Shown: positions 9,917 to 17,415, counted from the stretch's first letter. The stretch is DNA of 33,629 bases from Sphingomonas azotifigens NBRC 15497 (GCF_002091475.1 NZ_BCTR01000065.1:1-33629), one strand, 5' to 3'. Program-made: numbers and translations. The notes: generated by a model from the letters alone, not told the origin.

Positions 9917-10348
9917 ATGCTGCAACCGAAGCGCACCAAGTTCCGCAAGGCCTTCAAGGGCCGCATCCATGGCGACGCCAAGGGTGGTACGGCGCTCAAC
10001 TTCGGCTCCTATGGCCTGAAGGCGATGGAGCCCGAGCGGATCACCGCGCGCCAGATCGAGGCGGCTCGCCGCGCGATCACGCGTCACATCAAGCGTCAGG
10101 GTCGTCTCTGGATCCGCATCTTCCCGGATGTTCCGGTTTCGTCGAAGCCCGCCGAAGTCCGCATGGGCTCGGGTAAGGGTTCGCCGGAGTTCTGGGTCGC
10201 CCGCGTCAAGCCGGGCCGCATCCTGTTCGAGCTGGACGGCGTTCCCGGCCCGCTCGCCGCGGAAGCGTTCGAGCGCGCCGCGATGAAGCTGCCGATCAAG
10301 ACCAAGGTCGTCGCTCGCCTCGGCGACACGACGCACCTGGAGGGCTGA
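9917..10348 (+). CDS. rplP: 50S ribosomal protein L16
   Basis: L16 organises the A-site architecture of the 50S. 143 residues (E. coli 136): MLQPKRTKFRKAFKGRIHGD, LNFGSYGLKAMEPERITARQ, RIFPDVPVSSKPAEVRMG and GSGKGSPEFWVARVKPG. The conserved MGSGKGSPE loop contains the arginine that is hydroxylated in E. coli (R81 region). It lies 16 nt after rpsC and is followed closely by rpmC. Confidence 0.98.
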   Translation: MLQPKRTKFRKAFKGRIHGDAKGGTALNFGSYGLKAMEPERITARQIEAARRAITRHIKRQGRLWIRIFPDVPVSSKPAEVRMGSGKGSPEFWVARVKPGRILFELDGVPGPLAAEAFERAAMKLPIKTKVVARLGDTTHLEG

Positions 10349-10353
10349 TAGAA

Positions 10354-10557
10354 ATGACCAAGGCAACCGACTTTCGGGCCAACACCGACGACCAGCTCGC
10401 CGAGCAGCTGGGCAACCTGAAGCGCGAGCAGTTCAACCTGCGCTTCCAGGCCGCCACGAGCCAGCTCGAGAAGCCGACCCGCGTGCGGGAAGTGCGTCGC
10501 GACATCGCCCGTATCAAGACGCTGCAGAACGAGCGCTCGCGCTCGACTGCCAAGTAA
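10354..10557 (+). CDS. rpmC: 50S ribosomal protein L29
   Basis: L29 is a small two-helix protein beside L23 at the tunnel exit. The 67-residue product (E. coli 63) has the diagnostic stretch LKREQFNLRFQAATSQLEKP followed by VREVRRDIARIKTLQNER. It follows rplP by 5 nt and precedes rpsQ by 13 nt. Confidence 0.96.
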   Translation: MTKATDFRANTDDQLAEQLGNLKREQFNLRFQAATSQLEKPTRVREVRRDIARIKTLQNERSRSTAK

Positions 10558-10570
10558 GAGGACCGAGACC

Positions 10571-10837
10571 ATGCCGAAGCGCGTGCTGACCGGGAACATC
10601 GTCTCGGACAAGGGCGACAAGACCGTGGTGGTTCTCGTGGAGCGTAAGGTGAAGCACCCGCTCTACGGGAAGATCATCCGCCGCTCGAAGAAGTACCACG
10701 CCCATGACGAGGCGAATGAGTACAAGGCCGGCGAGACCGTGCGCATCGAAGAGACTGCGCCGATCTCCAAGCTGAAGACCTGGAAGGTGATCGGGCGGGT
10801 CGATACCCACGCGACGCCGAACACGGTCGACGCATAA
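10571..10837 (+). CDS. rpsQ: 30S ribosomal protein S17
   Basis: S17 is an OB-fold primary 16S rRNA binder. 88 residues (E. coli 84): MPKRVLTGNIVSDKGDKTVV, KHPLYGKIIRRSKKYHAHDE and VRIEETAPISKLKTWKVIGR. It ends the tightly packed S10 segment. A 142-nt structured gap follows before rplN. Confidence 0.97.
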   Translation: MPKRVLTGNIVSDKGDKTVVVLVERKVKHPLYGKIIRRSKKYHAHDEANEYKAGETVRIEETAPISKLKTWKVIGRVDTHATPNTVDA

Positions 10838-10843
10838 TCGTCA

Positions 10844-10915
10844 TCTCCGCTCTTGCGGAGAACTCGAGTTGCGGTCATAGGCCGCCGCTTTGGTGCCCCG
10901 GCCGCAAGGCCGGGG
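10844..10915 (+). promoter_or_regulatory. Two hairpins between rpsQ and rplN
   Basis: Hairpin one is TCTCCGC-TCTT-GCGGAGA (10844-10861). Hairpin two is CCCCGGCC-GCAA-GGCCGGGG (10896-10915), a GNRA-capped GC-rich stem followed by GTGACGC, which resembles the REP-like repeats elsewhere in the window. Neither has a T run. They mark the S10-spc boundary, where E. coli has the spc promoter. No convincing promoter was found here. Confidence 0.5.
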
Positions 10916-10979
10916 TGACGCATTAGAAACGGAACCACCGGGCGCGTCCCGGCAGGCCAAACGAGAAGGAACCGGATCG

Positions 10980-11348
10980 ATGATCCAGATGCAGTCCAAT
11001 CTCGACGTCGCTGACAACAGCGGCGCGAAGCGGGTGCAGTGCATCAAGGTGCTGGGCGGGTCGAAGCGTCGCTTCGCCGGCGTGGGCGACGTCATCGTCG
11101 TCAGCATCAAGGAAGCCGCGCCTCGCGGCAAGGTTAAGAAGGGCGACGTCCACCGCGCGGTTATCGTCCGCACGGCGAAGGACATCCGCCGCACCGACGG
11201 CTCGGTCATCCGTTTCGACGGTAACGCCGCCGTGCTGGTCAACAAGAACGAGGAGCCGATCGGCACCCGTATCTTTGGCCCGGTGGTCCGCGAGCTCCGC
11301 TCGAAGGGCTTCATGAAGATCATTTCGCTCGCCCCCGAGGTGCTGTGA
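10980..11348 (+). CDS. rplN: 50S ribosomal protein L14
   Basis: L14 forms intersubunit bridges and binds the silencing factor RsfS. 122 residues: MIQMQSNLDVADNSGAKRVQ, IKVLGGSKRRFAGVGDVIVV, RTDGSVIRFDGNAAVLVNK, IFGPVVRELR. ATG 10980 follows AGAAGGAACC; an upstream in-frame ATG at 10890 lies within the hairpin region and adds unrelated residues. Its TGA overlaps the rplX start. Confidence 0.98.
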   Translation: MIQMQSNLDVADNSGAKRVQCIKVLGGSKRRFAGVGDVIVVSIKEAAPRGKVKKGDVHRAVIVRTAKDIRRTDGSVIRFDGNAAVLVNKNEEPIGTRIFGPVVRELRSKGFMKIISLAPEVL

Positions 11349-11665
11349 TGGCTGCTGCCAAGATCAAGAAGGGCGACAAGGTCGTTGTCCTGTCCGGCAA
11401 GGACAAGGGCAAGACCGGTGAGGTCGTCAAGTCGCTGCCGAAGGACGACAAGGTCGTCGTTTCCGGCGTGAACATCGCCGTTCGCCACAAGAAGCCGACC
11501 CAGGGCGAGCCCCAGGGTGGCCTGGTGCGCATCGAAGCGCCGCTGCATGTCTCGAAGGTCGCGCACGTGACCGCCGACGGCAAGCCGACGCGCGTCCGCT
11601 TCGAAGAACGCGACGGCAAGAAGGTTCGCGTCGCCGTCAAGACCGGGGAGGTCATCAATGGCTGA
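11348..11665 (+). CDS. rplX: 50S ribosomal protein L24
   Basis: L24 is an early 50S assembly initiator. The product is 105 residues (E. coli 104) with a KOW motif KIKKGDKVVVLSGKDKGKTG near the N-terminus and VNIAVRHKKPTQGEPQGG. ATG 11348 overlaps the rplN stop (TGATG). A GTG three bases upstream is possible but unnecessary. The last 8 nt overlap rplE. Confidence 0.97.
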   Translation: MAAAKIKKGDKVVVLSGKDKGKTGEVVKSLPKDDKVVVSGVNIAVRHKKPTQGEPQGGLVRIEAPLHVSKVAHVTADGKPTRVRFEERDGKKVRVAVKTGEVING

Positions 11666-12239
11666 CAAGTACACGCCCCGCCTGCGCAAGCTCTATGACG
11701 AGCAGATCGTCAAGGCGATGACCGAGAAGTTCGGCTACAAGAACGTCATGGAAATTCCGCGCATCGAAAAGATCGTGCTGAACATGGGCGTTGGCGAAGC
11801 CACCCAGGACAAGAAGAAGGTCGAGCAGGCCGCTTCTGAAATGGAACTGATCGCCGGCCAGAAGCCCGTCGTGACCAAGGCGAAGAAGTCGATCGCGCAG
11901 TTCAAGCTGCGTGAAGGCATGCCGATCGGTGCGAAGGTGACCCTTCGTCGCGAGCGCATGTACGAGTTCCTCGATCGTTTCATCACGATCGCGCTCCCGC
12001 GCGTCCGCGACTTCCGCGGCCTGAACCCGAAGTCGTTCGACGGTCGTGGCAACTATGCCTGCGGCCTGAAGGAACAGCTCGTGTTCCCCGAAATCAACTA
12101 TGACCGCATCGACAAGGTGCGCGGCATGGACGTGATCGTTACCACCACTGCCAAGACGGATGACGAGGCTCGCGAGCTTCTCCGTCTCTTCGGTTTCCCG
12201 TTCCCGCAGGCGGACGGCGAAACGAAGCAGGCGGCGTAA
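11658..12239 (+). CDS. rplE: 50S ribosomal protein L5
   Basis: L5 binds 5S rRNA with L18 and contacts the 30S head through S13. 193 residues (E. coli 179): IPRIEKIVLNMGVGEATQDK, GQKPVVTKAKKSIAQFKLRE, GAKVTLRRERMYEFLDRFI and RGLNPKSFDGRGNYACGLKE. In E. coli the L5 translation start is the site of S8 repression; no obvious S8-like element was identified by eye here. Confidence 0.98.
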   Translation: MADKYTPRLRKLYDEQIVKAMTEKFGYKNVMEIPRIEKIVLNMGVGEATQDKKKVEQAASEMELIAGQKPVVTKAKKSIAQFKLREGMPIGAKVTLRRERMYEFLDRFITIALPRVRDFRGLNPKSFDGRGNYACGLKEQLVFPEINYDRIDKVRGMDVIVTTTAKTDDEARELLRLFGFPFPQADGETKQAA

Positions 12240-12258
12240 GGAAGGAAGAACTTAAGTC

Positions 12259-12564
12259 ATGGCGAAACTGAGTTCGATCAACAAGAACGAGCGTCGCAAG
12301 CAGCTGGTGAAGAAGTACGCCGGCAAGTACGCGAAGCTCAAGGCGATTGCGAACGACGAAAGCCTGGATGAGACCGAGCGTCTCATCGCACGGCTCAAGA
12401 TGGCCGAGATTCCCCGCAACGGGAACCCGACCCGCATTCGCAACCGGTGTGAGCTGACGGGTCGTCCCCGCGCTTATTACCGCAAGTTCCGTCTCGCACG
12501 TGTCATGCTGCGCGATCTGGCCAACAAGGGCCTGATCCCCGGTGTCACGAAGTCGAGCTGGTAA
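12259..12564 (+). CDS. rpsN: 30S ribosomal protein S14 (zinc-independent form)
   Basis: S14 completes the 30S head. At 101 residues it is the long form: MAKLSSINKNERRKQLVKKY, then RCELTGRPRAYYRKFRLARV and ANKGLIPGVTKSSW. It has one Cys instead of the CXXC pairs of zinc-binding S14. It sits 19 nt after rplE and 12 nt before rpsH. Confidence 0.97.
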   Translation: MAKLSSINKNERRKQLVKKYAGKYAKLKAIANDESLDETERLIARLKMAEIPRNGNPTRIRNRCELTGRPRAYYRKFRLARVMLRDLANKGLIPGVTKSSW

Positions 12565-12576
12565 AGGACACGCAAG

Positions 12577-12972
12577 ATGGCAGTGACCGATCCCCTGGGT
12601 GACATGCTCACCCGCATCCGCAACGGCCAGCGCGCGCGCAAGGACTCCGTCCTGACGCCGGCGTCGAAGTTGCGTGTCCGTGTCCTCGACGTGCTTCAGC
12701 GCGAGGGCTATATCCGTGGCTACAGCGAAGAGCAGATGGGCCCCGCGGCCGGCATCCGCATCGAGCTGAAGTATTTCGAGGGTCAGCCGGCGATCAAGCA
12801 CGTCGCGCGCATCTCGAAGCCCGGCCGCCGTGTCTATTCGGGTTCGCAGGAGCTTCCGCGCGTCCGCAACGGCCTCGGCATCACGATCGTCTCGACGCCT
12901 CGCGGCGTTCTGTCCGACGCCGAAGCGCGCGAACAGAATGTCGGCGGCGAAGTGCTGGCGGAGGTGTTCTGA
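12577..12972 (+). CDS. rpsH: 30S ribosomal protein S8
   Basis: S8 is a primary binder in the central domain of 16S rRNA and the spc repressor in E. coli. 131 residues: DPLGDMLTRIRNGQRARKDS, LKYFEGQPAIKHVARISKPG, and the conserved C-terminal NGLGITIVSTPRGVLSDAEA. The stop overlaps the rplF ATG by one base (TGATG). Confidence 0.98.
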   Translation: MAVTDPLGDMLTRIRNGQRARKDSVLTPASKLRVRVLDVLQREGYIRGYSEEQMGPAAGIRIELKYFEGQPAIKHVARISKPGRRVYSGSQELPRVRNGLGITIVSTPRGVLSDAEAREQNVGGEVLAEVF

Positions 12973-13505
12973 TGAGCCGCATCGGTAAGAAGCCGGTTCC
13001 CGTCCCTGCGGGCGTGACCGCGAACATCGACGGCGGGCAGATCTCGGTGAAGGGGCCCAAGGGCACCCTCACCATGCCGCTCGCGGACGACATCAAGTAC
13101 GAAGTGACCGACGGCGGCATCTCGGTGCAGCCGGCGAACGAGACCAAGCGCGCGCGTGCCTTCTGGGGCATGCAGCGTACCCTGGTGCAGAACCTCGTCA
13201 CCGGCGTGACCACCGGCTTCACCAAGAAGCTGCTGATCACCGGCGTGGGCTACCGCGCTGCCTCGCAGGGCAAGGTCCTGAAGCTGCAGCTCGGCTATTC
13301 GCACGACGTCAACTTCGACATTCCCGAGGGAATCGAGATCAAGACGCCGGATCAGACCACGGTCGAGATCTCGGGCATCGACAAGCAGAAGGTCGGCCAG
13401 GTGGCCGCGGAAATCCGCCGTTGGCGCAAGCCGGAGCCCTATAAGGGCAAGGGCATCAAGTACGATGGCGAATTCATCTTCCGCAAGGAAGGGAAGAAGA
13501 AGTGA
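12972..13505 (+). CDS. rplF: 50S ribosomal protein L6
   Basis: L6 lies near the factor-binding site of the 50S. 177 residues, exactly the E. coli length: MSRIGKKPVPVPAGV, LTMPLADDIKYEV-type first fold, KLLITGVGYRAASQGKVLKL, and the C-terminal signature KPEPYKGKGIKYDGE. It overlaps rplR by four bases (GTGA). Confidence 0.98.
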   Translation: MSRIGKKPVPVPAGVTANIDGGQISVKGPKGTLTMPLADDIKYEVTDGGISVQPANETKRARAFWGMQRTLVQNLVTGVTTGFTKKLLITGVGYRAASQGKVLKLQLGYSHDVNFDIPEGIEIKTPDQTTVEISGIDKQKVGQVAAEIRRWRKPEPYKGKGIKYDGEFIFRKEGKKK

Positions 13506-13864
13506 TCAGCACCAAGGGTCTTTCGCTTTTCGAAAAGCGTCGTCGCCGCAACCGTACCGCGCTGCGTGCGCGGGCCGGTGGCCGTCCTCGTCTGTCGATC
13601 CATCGCTCGGGCAAGCACATCTATGCCCAGGTGATCGACGACGCCGCGGGTCGCACCGTCGCCTCGGCCTCCACGCTCGATAAGGACGTGCGTGGCCAGA
13701 CCGGTGCCACGATCGCCGCGGCACAGGAAGTGGGCAAGCGCGTTGCCGAGGCCGCCAAGGCCGCCGGCATCACCCAGGTCGTCTTCGACCGCGGTGGCTT
13801 CCTCTACCATGGTCGCGTCAAGGCGCTGGCGGATGCCGCGCGTGAGAGCGGATTGGAGTTCTAA
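13502..13864 (+). CDS. rplR: 50S ribosomal protein L18
   Basis: L18 binds 5S rRNA with L5. 120 residues: SLFEKRRRRNRTALRARAGG, RLSIHRSGKHIYAQVIDDAA, then ARESGLEF at the end. Translation starts at GTG 13502, overlapping the rplF stop, with GGGAAGAAGAA upstream; this arrangement points to coupled translation. Confidence 0.96.
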   Translation: MISTKGLSLFEKRRRRNRTALRARAGGRPRLSIHRSGKHIYAQVIDDAAGRTVASASTLDKDVRGQTGATIAAAQEVGKRVAEAAKAAGITQVVFDRGGFLYHGRVKALADAARESGLEF

Positions 13865-13866
13865 CG

Positions 13867-14583
13867 ATGGCCGATGAAATCAACACGACCGAAGCGCCGG
13901 TCGAGGCGCAGGACGCCGGCCAGGAGCAGGGCAACCGCGGCAATCGCGGTGGCCGTGGCGGCCGCGGCGGTGGCGAGCGCGGCGACCGCGGTGGCCGGGG
14001 CCGTGACGGCAACCGTGGCCGTCGCGACGACCGTCGCAACAACGAGGAACAGGGCGAGGAGCTCATCGAGAAGCTCGTCCACATCAACCGCGTCTCGAAG
14101 ACGGTGAAGGGCGGCAAGCGCTTCGGCTTCGCGGCACTCGTCGTCGTCGGCGACGGCAAGGGCCGTGTCGGCTTCGGTCATGGCAAGGCGCGCGAAGTGC
14201 CGGAAGCCATCTCGAAGGCGACCGCTTCGGCGAAGAAGGCGATGATCCGCGTTCCGCTGAAGGAAGGCCGCACGCTGCACCACGACGGCAACGGCCACTT
14301 CGGCGCAGGCCGCGTGACCGTCCGTTCGGCGCCCCAGGGTACCGGCATCATCGCCGGCGGCCCGATGCGCGCGATCTTCGAATCGCTGGGCGTGGCCGAT
14401 GTGGTGACCAAGTCGGTCGGCACCTCGAACCCGTACAACATGATCCGCGCCACGTTCGAGGCACTGGGTGAGCAGACTTCGCCGAAGTCGGTCGCGCAGC
14501 GCCGTGGCAAGAAGATCGCCGACCTGCTCGGCCGCGGTGGTTCGCAGACCGCCGAGGCGGACGCAGCGGCCGTTACGGAGTAA
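13867..14583 (+). CDS. rpsE: 30S ribosomal protein S5 with Gly/Arg-rich N-terminal extension
   Basis: S5 supports decoding accuracy and mRNA unwinding at the entry site. The product is 238 residues against 167 in E. coli. The S5 core starts near residue 64 (EELIEKLVHINRVSKTVKGG) and has FGFAALVVVGDGKGRVGFGHG and the conserved TGIIAGGPMRAIFE. Residues 1-21 are acidic, and about 22-58 are a low-complexity RGG/RGR/DRGG tract that should be disordered and basic. The C-terminus ends acidic (AEADAAAVTE). Start ATG 13867 is two bases after rplR. The core assignment is certain; the role of the extension is unknown. Confidence 0.97.
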   Translation: MADEINTTEAPVEAQDAGQEQGNRGNRGGRGGRGGGERGDRGGRGRDGNRGRRDDRRNNEEQGEELIEKLVHINRVSKTVKGGKRFGFAALVVVGDGKGRVGFGHGKAREVPEAISKATASAKKAMIRVPLKEGRTLHHDGNGHFGAGRVTVRSAPQGTGIIAGGPMRAIFESLGVADVVTKSVGTSNPYNMIRATFEALGEQTSPKSVAQRRGKKIADLLGRGGSQTAEADAAAVTE

Positions 14584-14589
14584 CCGATC

Positions 14590-14769
14590 ATGGCGAAGAT
14601 CAAGATCAAGCAGATCGGCTCGCCGATCCGCCGCACCAAGGATCAGCGCGCGACGCTGATCGGCCTTGGCCTCAACAAGATGCACAAGGTTTCGGAGCTC
14701 GAGGATACCCCCGAGGTCCGCGGCATGATCCGCAAGCTGCCGCACATGGTCGAGGTGATCGAGGGCTGA
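14590..14769 (+). CDS. rpmD: 50S ribosomal protein L30
   Basis: 59 residues, the usual L30 length: MAKIKIKQIGSPIRRTKDQR, then TLIGLGLNKMHKVSELEDTP and a final RKLPHMVEVIEG. The conserved IGSPIRR and LGLNKM segments identify it. It starts six bases after the rpsE stop. It is followed by a strong terminator rather than by rplO, so it ends the first part of the split spc operon. Confidence 0.96.
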   Translation: MAKIKIKQIGSPIRRTKDQRATLIGLGLNKMHKVSELEDTPEVRGMIRKLPHMVEVIEG

Positions 14770-14805
14770 GCCTTCGGTTTCGCCGGCCTTGGCGACATTG
14801 GAAGA

Positions 14806-14832
14806 GGGCGGTGGGCAACCACCGCCCTTTTT
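14806..14832 (+). terminator. Strong intrinsic terminator after rpmD
   Basis: GGGCGGTGG (14806-14814), GCAA tetraloop, CCACCGCCC (14819-14827), T5 (14828-14832). The perfect 9-bp stem and T run make this a convincing end to the S10/spc transcript. Confidence 0.9.
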
Positions 14833-14865
14833 CGTGTGTGCGCTCCGGGGAGGGGCGGCGTGCGC

Positions 14866-14894
14866 TTGTCGACCCGTTCGGACCGGCGTAGTTT
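14866..14894 (+). promoter_or_regulatory. Candidate promoter for the small exported protein gene
   Basis: TTGTCG (14866-14871) and TAGTTT (14889-14894) with a 17-bp spacer, 28 nt upstream of the ATG. The match to consensus is modest (four and three of six). Confidence 0.35.
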
Positions 14895-14921
14895 CTCGCG
14901 CATCCGGTCCGGAGAACGATC

Positions 14922-15260
14922 ATGATCCTGTTGATGCTGATGGCGTTGCTTTCCCCGCAGGCCGAGGATCAGGCGATGGCGGGCCGCACGTTCGAGCGCT
15001 TCGCCGTGCTCGCCGACCACCAATGTCCGGCGCGTCATCTGCGATCGATCAAGCCGGCAGACCTGGACGGGCAGGTGGAGTCGTTCGAAGACTCGCTTTC
15101 CACGCGAGAACGCCGGAAGATCGCTGCGGCGGACCATTCGGGTCCGCGCTGCGATCGGTTGGGGCACGGCGCAACCTGCCCGGCAATCGGAAGACTGGAT
15201 GCGATGATCCGCACGCGCACGCTGGGGTCGTTCGTTGCCTTCGCGTGCACACACGCCTGA
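14922..15260 (+). CDS. Small predicted exported protein of unknown function
   Basis: 112 residues starting MILLMLMALLSPQAEDQ, a short hydrophobic N-terminus that looks like a signal peptide, followed by a mostly polar body with four cysteines (in HQCPARHLRSI, GPRCDRLGHGATCPA and FACTHA). The even number of Cys suits disulfides in the periplasm. ATG 14922 has GGAGAA at 14911-14916. I do not recognise a named family. It sits between the rpmD terminator and a convergent regulator gene, with its own candidate promoter. Confidence 0.6.
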   Translation: MILLMLMALLSPQAEDQAMAGRTFERFAVLADHQCPARHLRSIKPADLDGQVESFEDSLSTRERRKIAAADHSGPRCDRLGHGATCPAIGRLDAMIRTRTLGSFVAFACTHA

Positions 15261-15341
15261 GCGAGGCGCGATGCCGGTCACCTGGCATTGCCCATAGCGC
15301 GCAGGATTGCCGGGCGTGCACCCGCTGCGCGCGGGCGTCGG

Positions 15342-16109
15342 TCAGGTCTGGACCCAGCCTGCGGCCTTGAGATGGGTGACCGCGGAGCGTGCTACCGGCG
15401 CGACCACGCCGTTTGACAGTCGCACGCGCATCGAGCGGGCATTCCCTTCCACCGCGGCGACGGCATGGCGGGCGACCCACCAAGAGCGGTGGGTGCGCAG
15501 GCCTTCCACCTCGACGGCGTCGATCGCGTGGCGCATCGGCATCAGGAGCAGCTCGGAACCCGAGGCGCGGTGGACGCGCACATAATGGTCCTCCATCTGT
15601 AGCGCGAGCACGTCGCCGGCCAGCCGCTCCGCGGGCGACGGGGCGGGCGCGGGTGCGGGTGCGGGTGCGGGTGCGGTGGGATTGCGCAAAAGGGCATGGG
15701 CGGCAAGCATCGCGATCAGGCCCATGCTCGTGGTCTGGGCGAACCATAGCGGCAGCGGCAGGTGGCGCTGGGCGAGATCCGGCCAGAGCAGGAAGGCTGC
15801 CAGGCGAGTCGCCAGCGCTTCGGGAATGCTGGCCGCCAGCGTCGCGCCCAGCAATGCCAGCCCCCAGCGCCACGCGCCGGTCGTGACCCTGGCGAGGATC
15901 GCCCGATACGCCCAGCCGTACAGGACCAGCCCGAGCAGCGTTGCGCCGATCCAATAGCCGAGCAACCGGACAGGCCCGCCGTTCAGATAGGTGCCGAAGG
16001 GTCCGAGCACGGCGAGCAGGGTGCCGGCGATCACGGCCAGCGCGATGCCGCGCATCAGCGGCGGCGTCCTGCGGATGGCGTCGGTCGAAAGAAGCGGGGA
16101 GGGTGCCAC
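15342..16109 (-). CDS. Membrane-anchored LytTR-type transcriptional regulator
   Basis: 255 residues. The N-terminal half is hydrophobic, with about four membrane segments (near 20-42, 48-72, 81-105 and 121-142). An Ala-Pro linker (about 146-158) then leads to a C-terminal LytTR-like DNA-binding domain from about 168: LALQMEDHYVRVH, MPMRHAIDAV, GLRTHRSWWVARHAV, MRVRLSNGVVAPVAR. LytTR proteins bind DNA through beta strands and often control cell-surface or virulence traits. There is no receiver domain, so signalling probably acts through the membrane part. It is divergent from the exported hydrolase at 16249 and is the only minus-strand gene inside the ribosomal cluster. Confidence 0.85.
   Translation of the reverse strand: MAPSPLLSTDAIRRTPPLMRGIALAVIAGTLLAVLGPFGTYLNGGPVRLLGYWIGATLLGLVLYGWAYRAILARVTTGAWRWGLALLGATLAASIPEALATRLAAFLLWPDLAQRHLPLPLWFAQTTSMGLIAMLAAHALLRNPTAPAPAPAPAPAPSPAERLAGDVLALQMEDHYVRVHRASGSELLLMPMRHAIDAVEVEGLRTHRSWWVARHAVAAVEGNARSMRVRLSNGVVAPVARSAVTHLKAAGWVQT
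15643..15672. repeat. Tandem hexamer repeat in the LytTR gene
   Basis: Four exact GCGGGT units (15649-15672) are preceded by one variant GCGGGC (15643-15648). On the coding strand they encode the alternating Ala-Pro linker between the membrane and DNA-binding halves. The six-base unit means copy-number changes preserve the frame. Confidence 0.8.
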
Positions 16110-16248
16110 GCACGCTTTCTATCGCGAGGGCTGCGCCGGAAAAAGCCCGCTTGCCGGCCGGCGAACCCATTCGCCCGTTCGCGCATGCGCGCTTTCGCCG
16201 CGGGGCCGGGGGCGATCTGGAGGATGCAGCAACTTCGTGGAGTGGTGC

Positions 16249-17220
16249 GTGTCCGTACGTCTATTCCTTGCCAGCCTCTTGTTCAGCCTCGGCGCCGCAG
16301 CGGCCCAGGCCCAATCGCCGGAGGCGGGGTTCGAGCGCCGTGTCACGGCCGACGGCATCGAACTGGGGATCTGGTACCCCGCCTCCGGTACCGCGGTGCA
16401 CGCGCGAATCGGCCTGTCGGGCCAGGATGTCGTGCCCGACGCGCCCGTGCCTGGCGGTAGCCATCCGTTGATCGTCCTGTCGCACGGCACGGGGGGCGAC
16501 TTTGCCGGGCATGTCGACACGGCCGTGGCGCTGGCCCGGGCGGGGTTCGTCGTTGCGGCGCTGACCCATCCCGGCGACAATTGGCGGGACAACCGCCAGG
16601 CGACCCATATCGAGCAGCGCCCGCCGGCGCTCAGCGCGACGATCAGCTATATGCTGCGGGCCTGGGCCGGGCATGACGCGATCGATCCCGATCGCGTGGG
16701 GGCGTTCGGCTTTTCGGCGGGCGGCTTCACCGTGCTGGCGGCGGCGGGCGGACGGCCTGACCTCGGGCGCCTCGCCGAGCATTGCCGGCAGTACCCCGCC
16801 TTTTTCGATTGCACGCTGCTGAAGGCCCAACCGCGCGGCGGCGCCATAGGGCCCTGGCCCGAGATGCGCGACACGCGGCTCAAGGCGATCGTCGTGGCCG
16901 CCCCGGCACTGGGCTTCGCGTTCGACGCGAAGGGCCTCGCCGCGATCACGATCCCCGTGCAGCTGTGGCGCGCCGACGCGGACCAGATCCTGCCCGCCCC
17001 CTTCTATGCCGACGCCGTCCGCGCCGCGCTGCCGCAGCCGCCCGAGTTTCATGCGGTGGCGGGCGCCGGACACTTCGATTTCCTCGCCCCCTGCGCGGAT
17101 GCAGGGAACATGCCGCAGCTGTGCGGGAGCGCCTCGGGCTTCGACCGGACGGCGTTCCATCGAAATTTCGATCGCGAAGTGGTTCGGTTCTTTCGGGAGA
17201 AGCTGATGGGGCAGCACTGA
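16249..17220 (+). CDS. Exported alpha/beta hydrolase (dienelactone hydrolase/lipase-like)
   Basis: 323 residues from GTG 16249, chosen because it opens a signal peptide (SVRLFLASLLFSLGAAAAQA) and has GGAG at 16239-16242; longer in-frame starts run through the divergent promoter region. The mature part has LSHGTGGDFAGH (oxyanion region), nucleophile elbow GFSAGG with Ser156, an Asp at 243 or 245 in WRADADQILP, and His275 in GAGHFDF. This is the pattern of periplasmic dienelactone hydrolase or acetylhydrolase-like enzymes; the substrate is unknown. It is divergent from the LytTR gene, which may regulate it. Translation of the inserted block ends here, 195 nt before rplO. Confidence 0.8.
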   Translation: MSVRLFLASLLFSLGAAAAQAQSPEAGFERRVTADGIELGIWYPASGTAVHARIGLSGQDVVPDAPVPGGSHPLIVLSHGTGGDFAGHVDTAVALARAGFVVAALTHPGDNWRDNRQATHIEQRPPALSATISYMLRAWAGHDAIDPDRVGAFGFSAGGFTVLAAAGGRPDLGRLAEHCRQYPAFFDCTLLKAQPRGGAIGPWPEMRDTRLKAIVVAAPALGFAFDAKGLAAITIPVQLWRADADQILPAPFYADAVRAALPQPPEFHAVAGAGHFDFLAPCADAGNMPQLCGSASGFDRTAFHRNFDREVVRFFREKLMGQH

Positions 17221-17224
17221 CCAG

Positions 17225-17253
17225 TTGACCTCAACAGGGTTTGCAAGCTTTCC
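17225..17253 (+). promoter_or_regulatory. Possible promoter for rplO
   Basis: TTGACC (17225-17230) is a good -35 element, but the sequence at 16-18 bp spacing (CTTTCC region) is a poor -10. rplO is cut off from its usual operon and needs a promoter in 17221-17415; this is the best fragment seen. Confidence 0.2.
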
Positions 17254-17415
17254 GCACCGGCTGCTTTCGCTCCGACCGGTTCACAAGCAATGCGTATGGT
17301 CGGTCGGCGCTGACTCGCGGCTCCCCCAAACAAGAGTCGACATTCCCCCCGCTCGCCGCTATGAGCCCGCGCTTCCCATCAACGCGCGACAAAAGCGAAA
17401 GCGAGTGCACACATC

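Noticed and set aside
15991..16248. N-terminal extension of the exported hydrolase
   Set aside because: It overlaps the start of the divergent LytTR gene and would bury the signal peptide that begins at GTG 16249.
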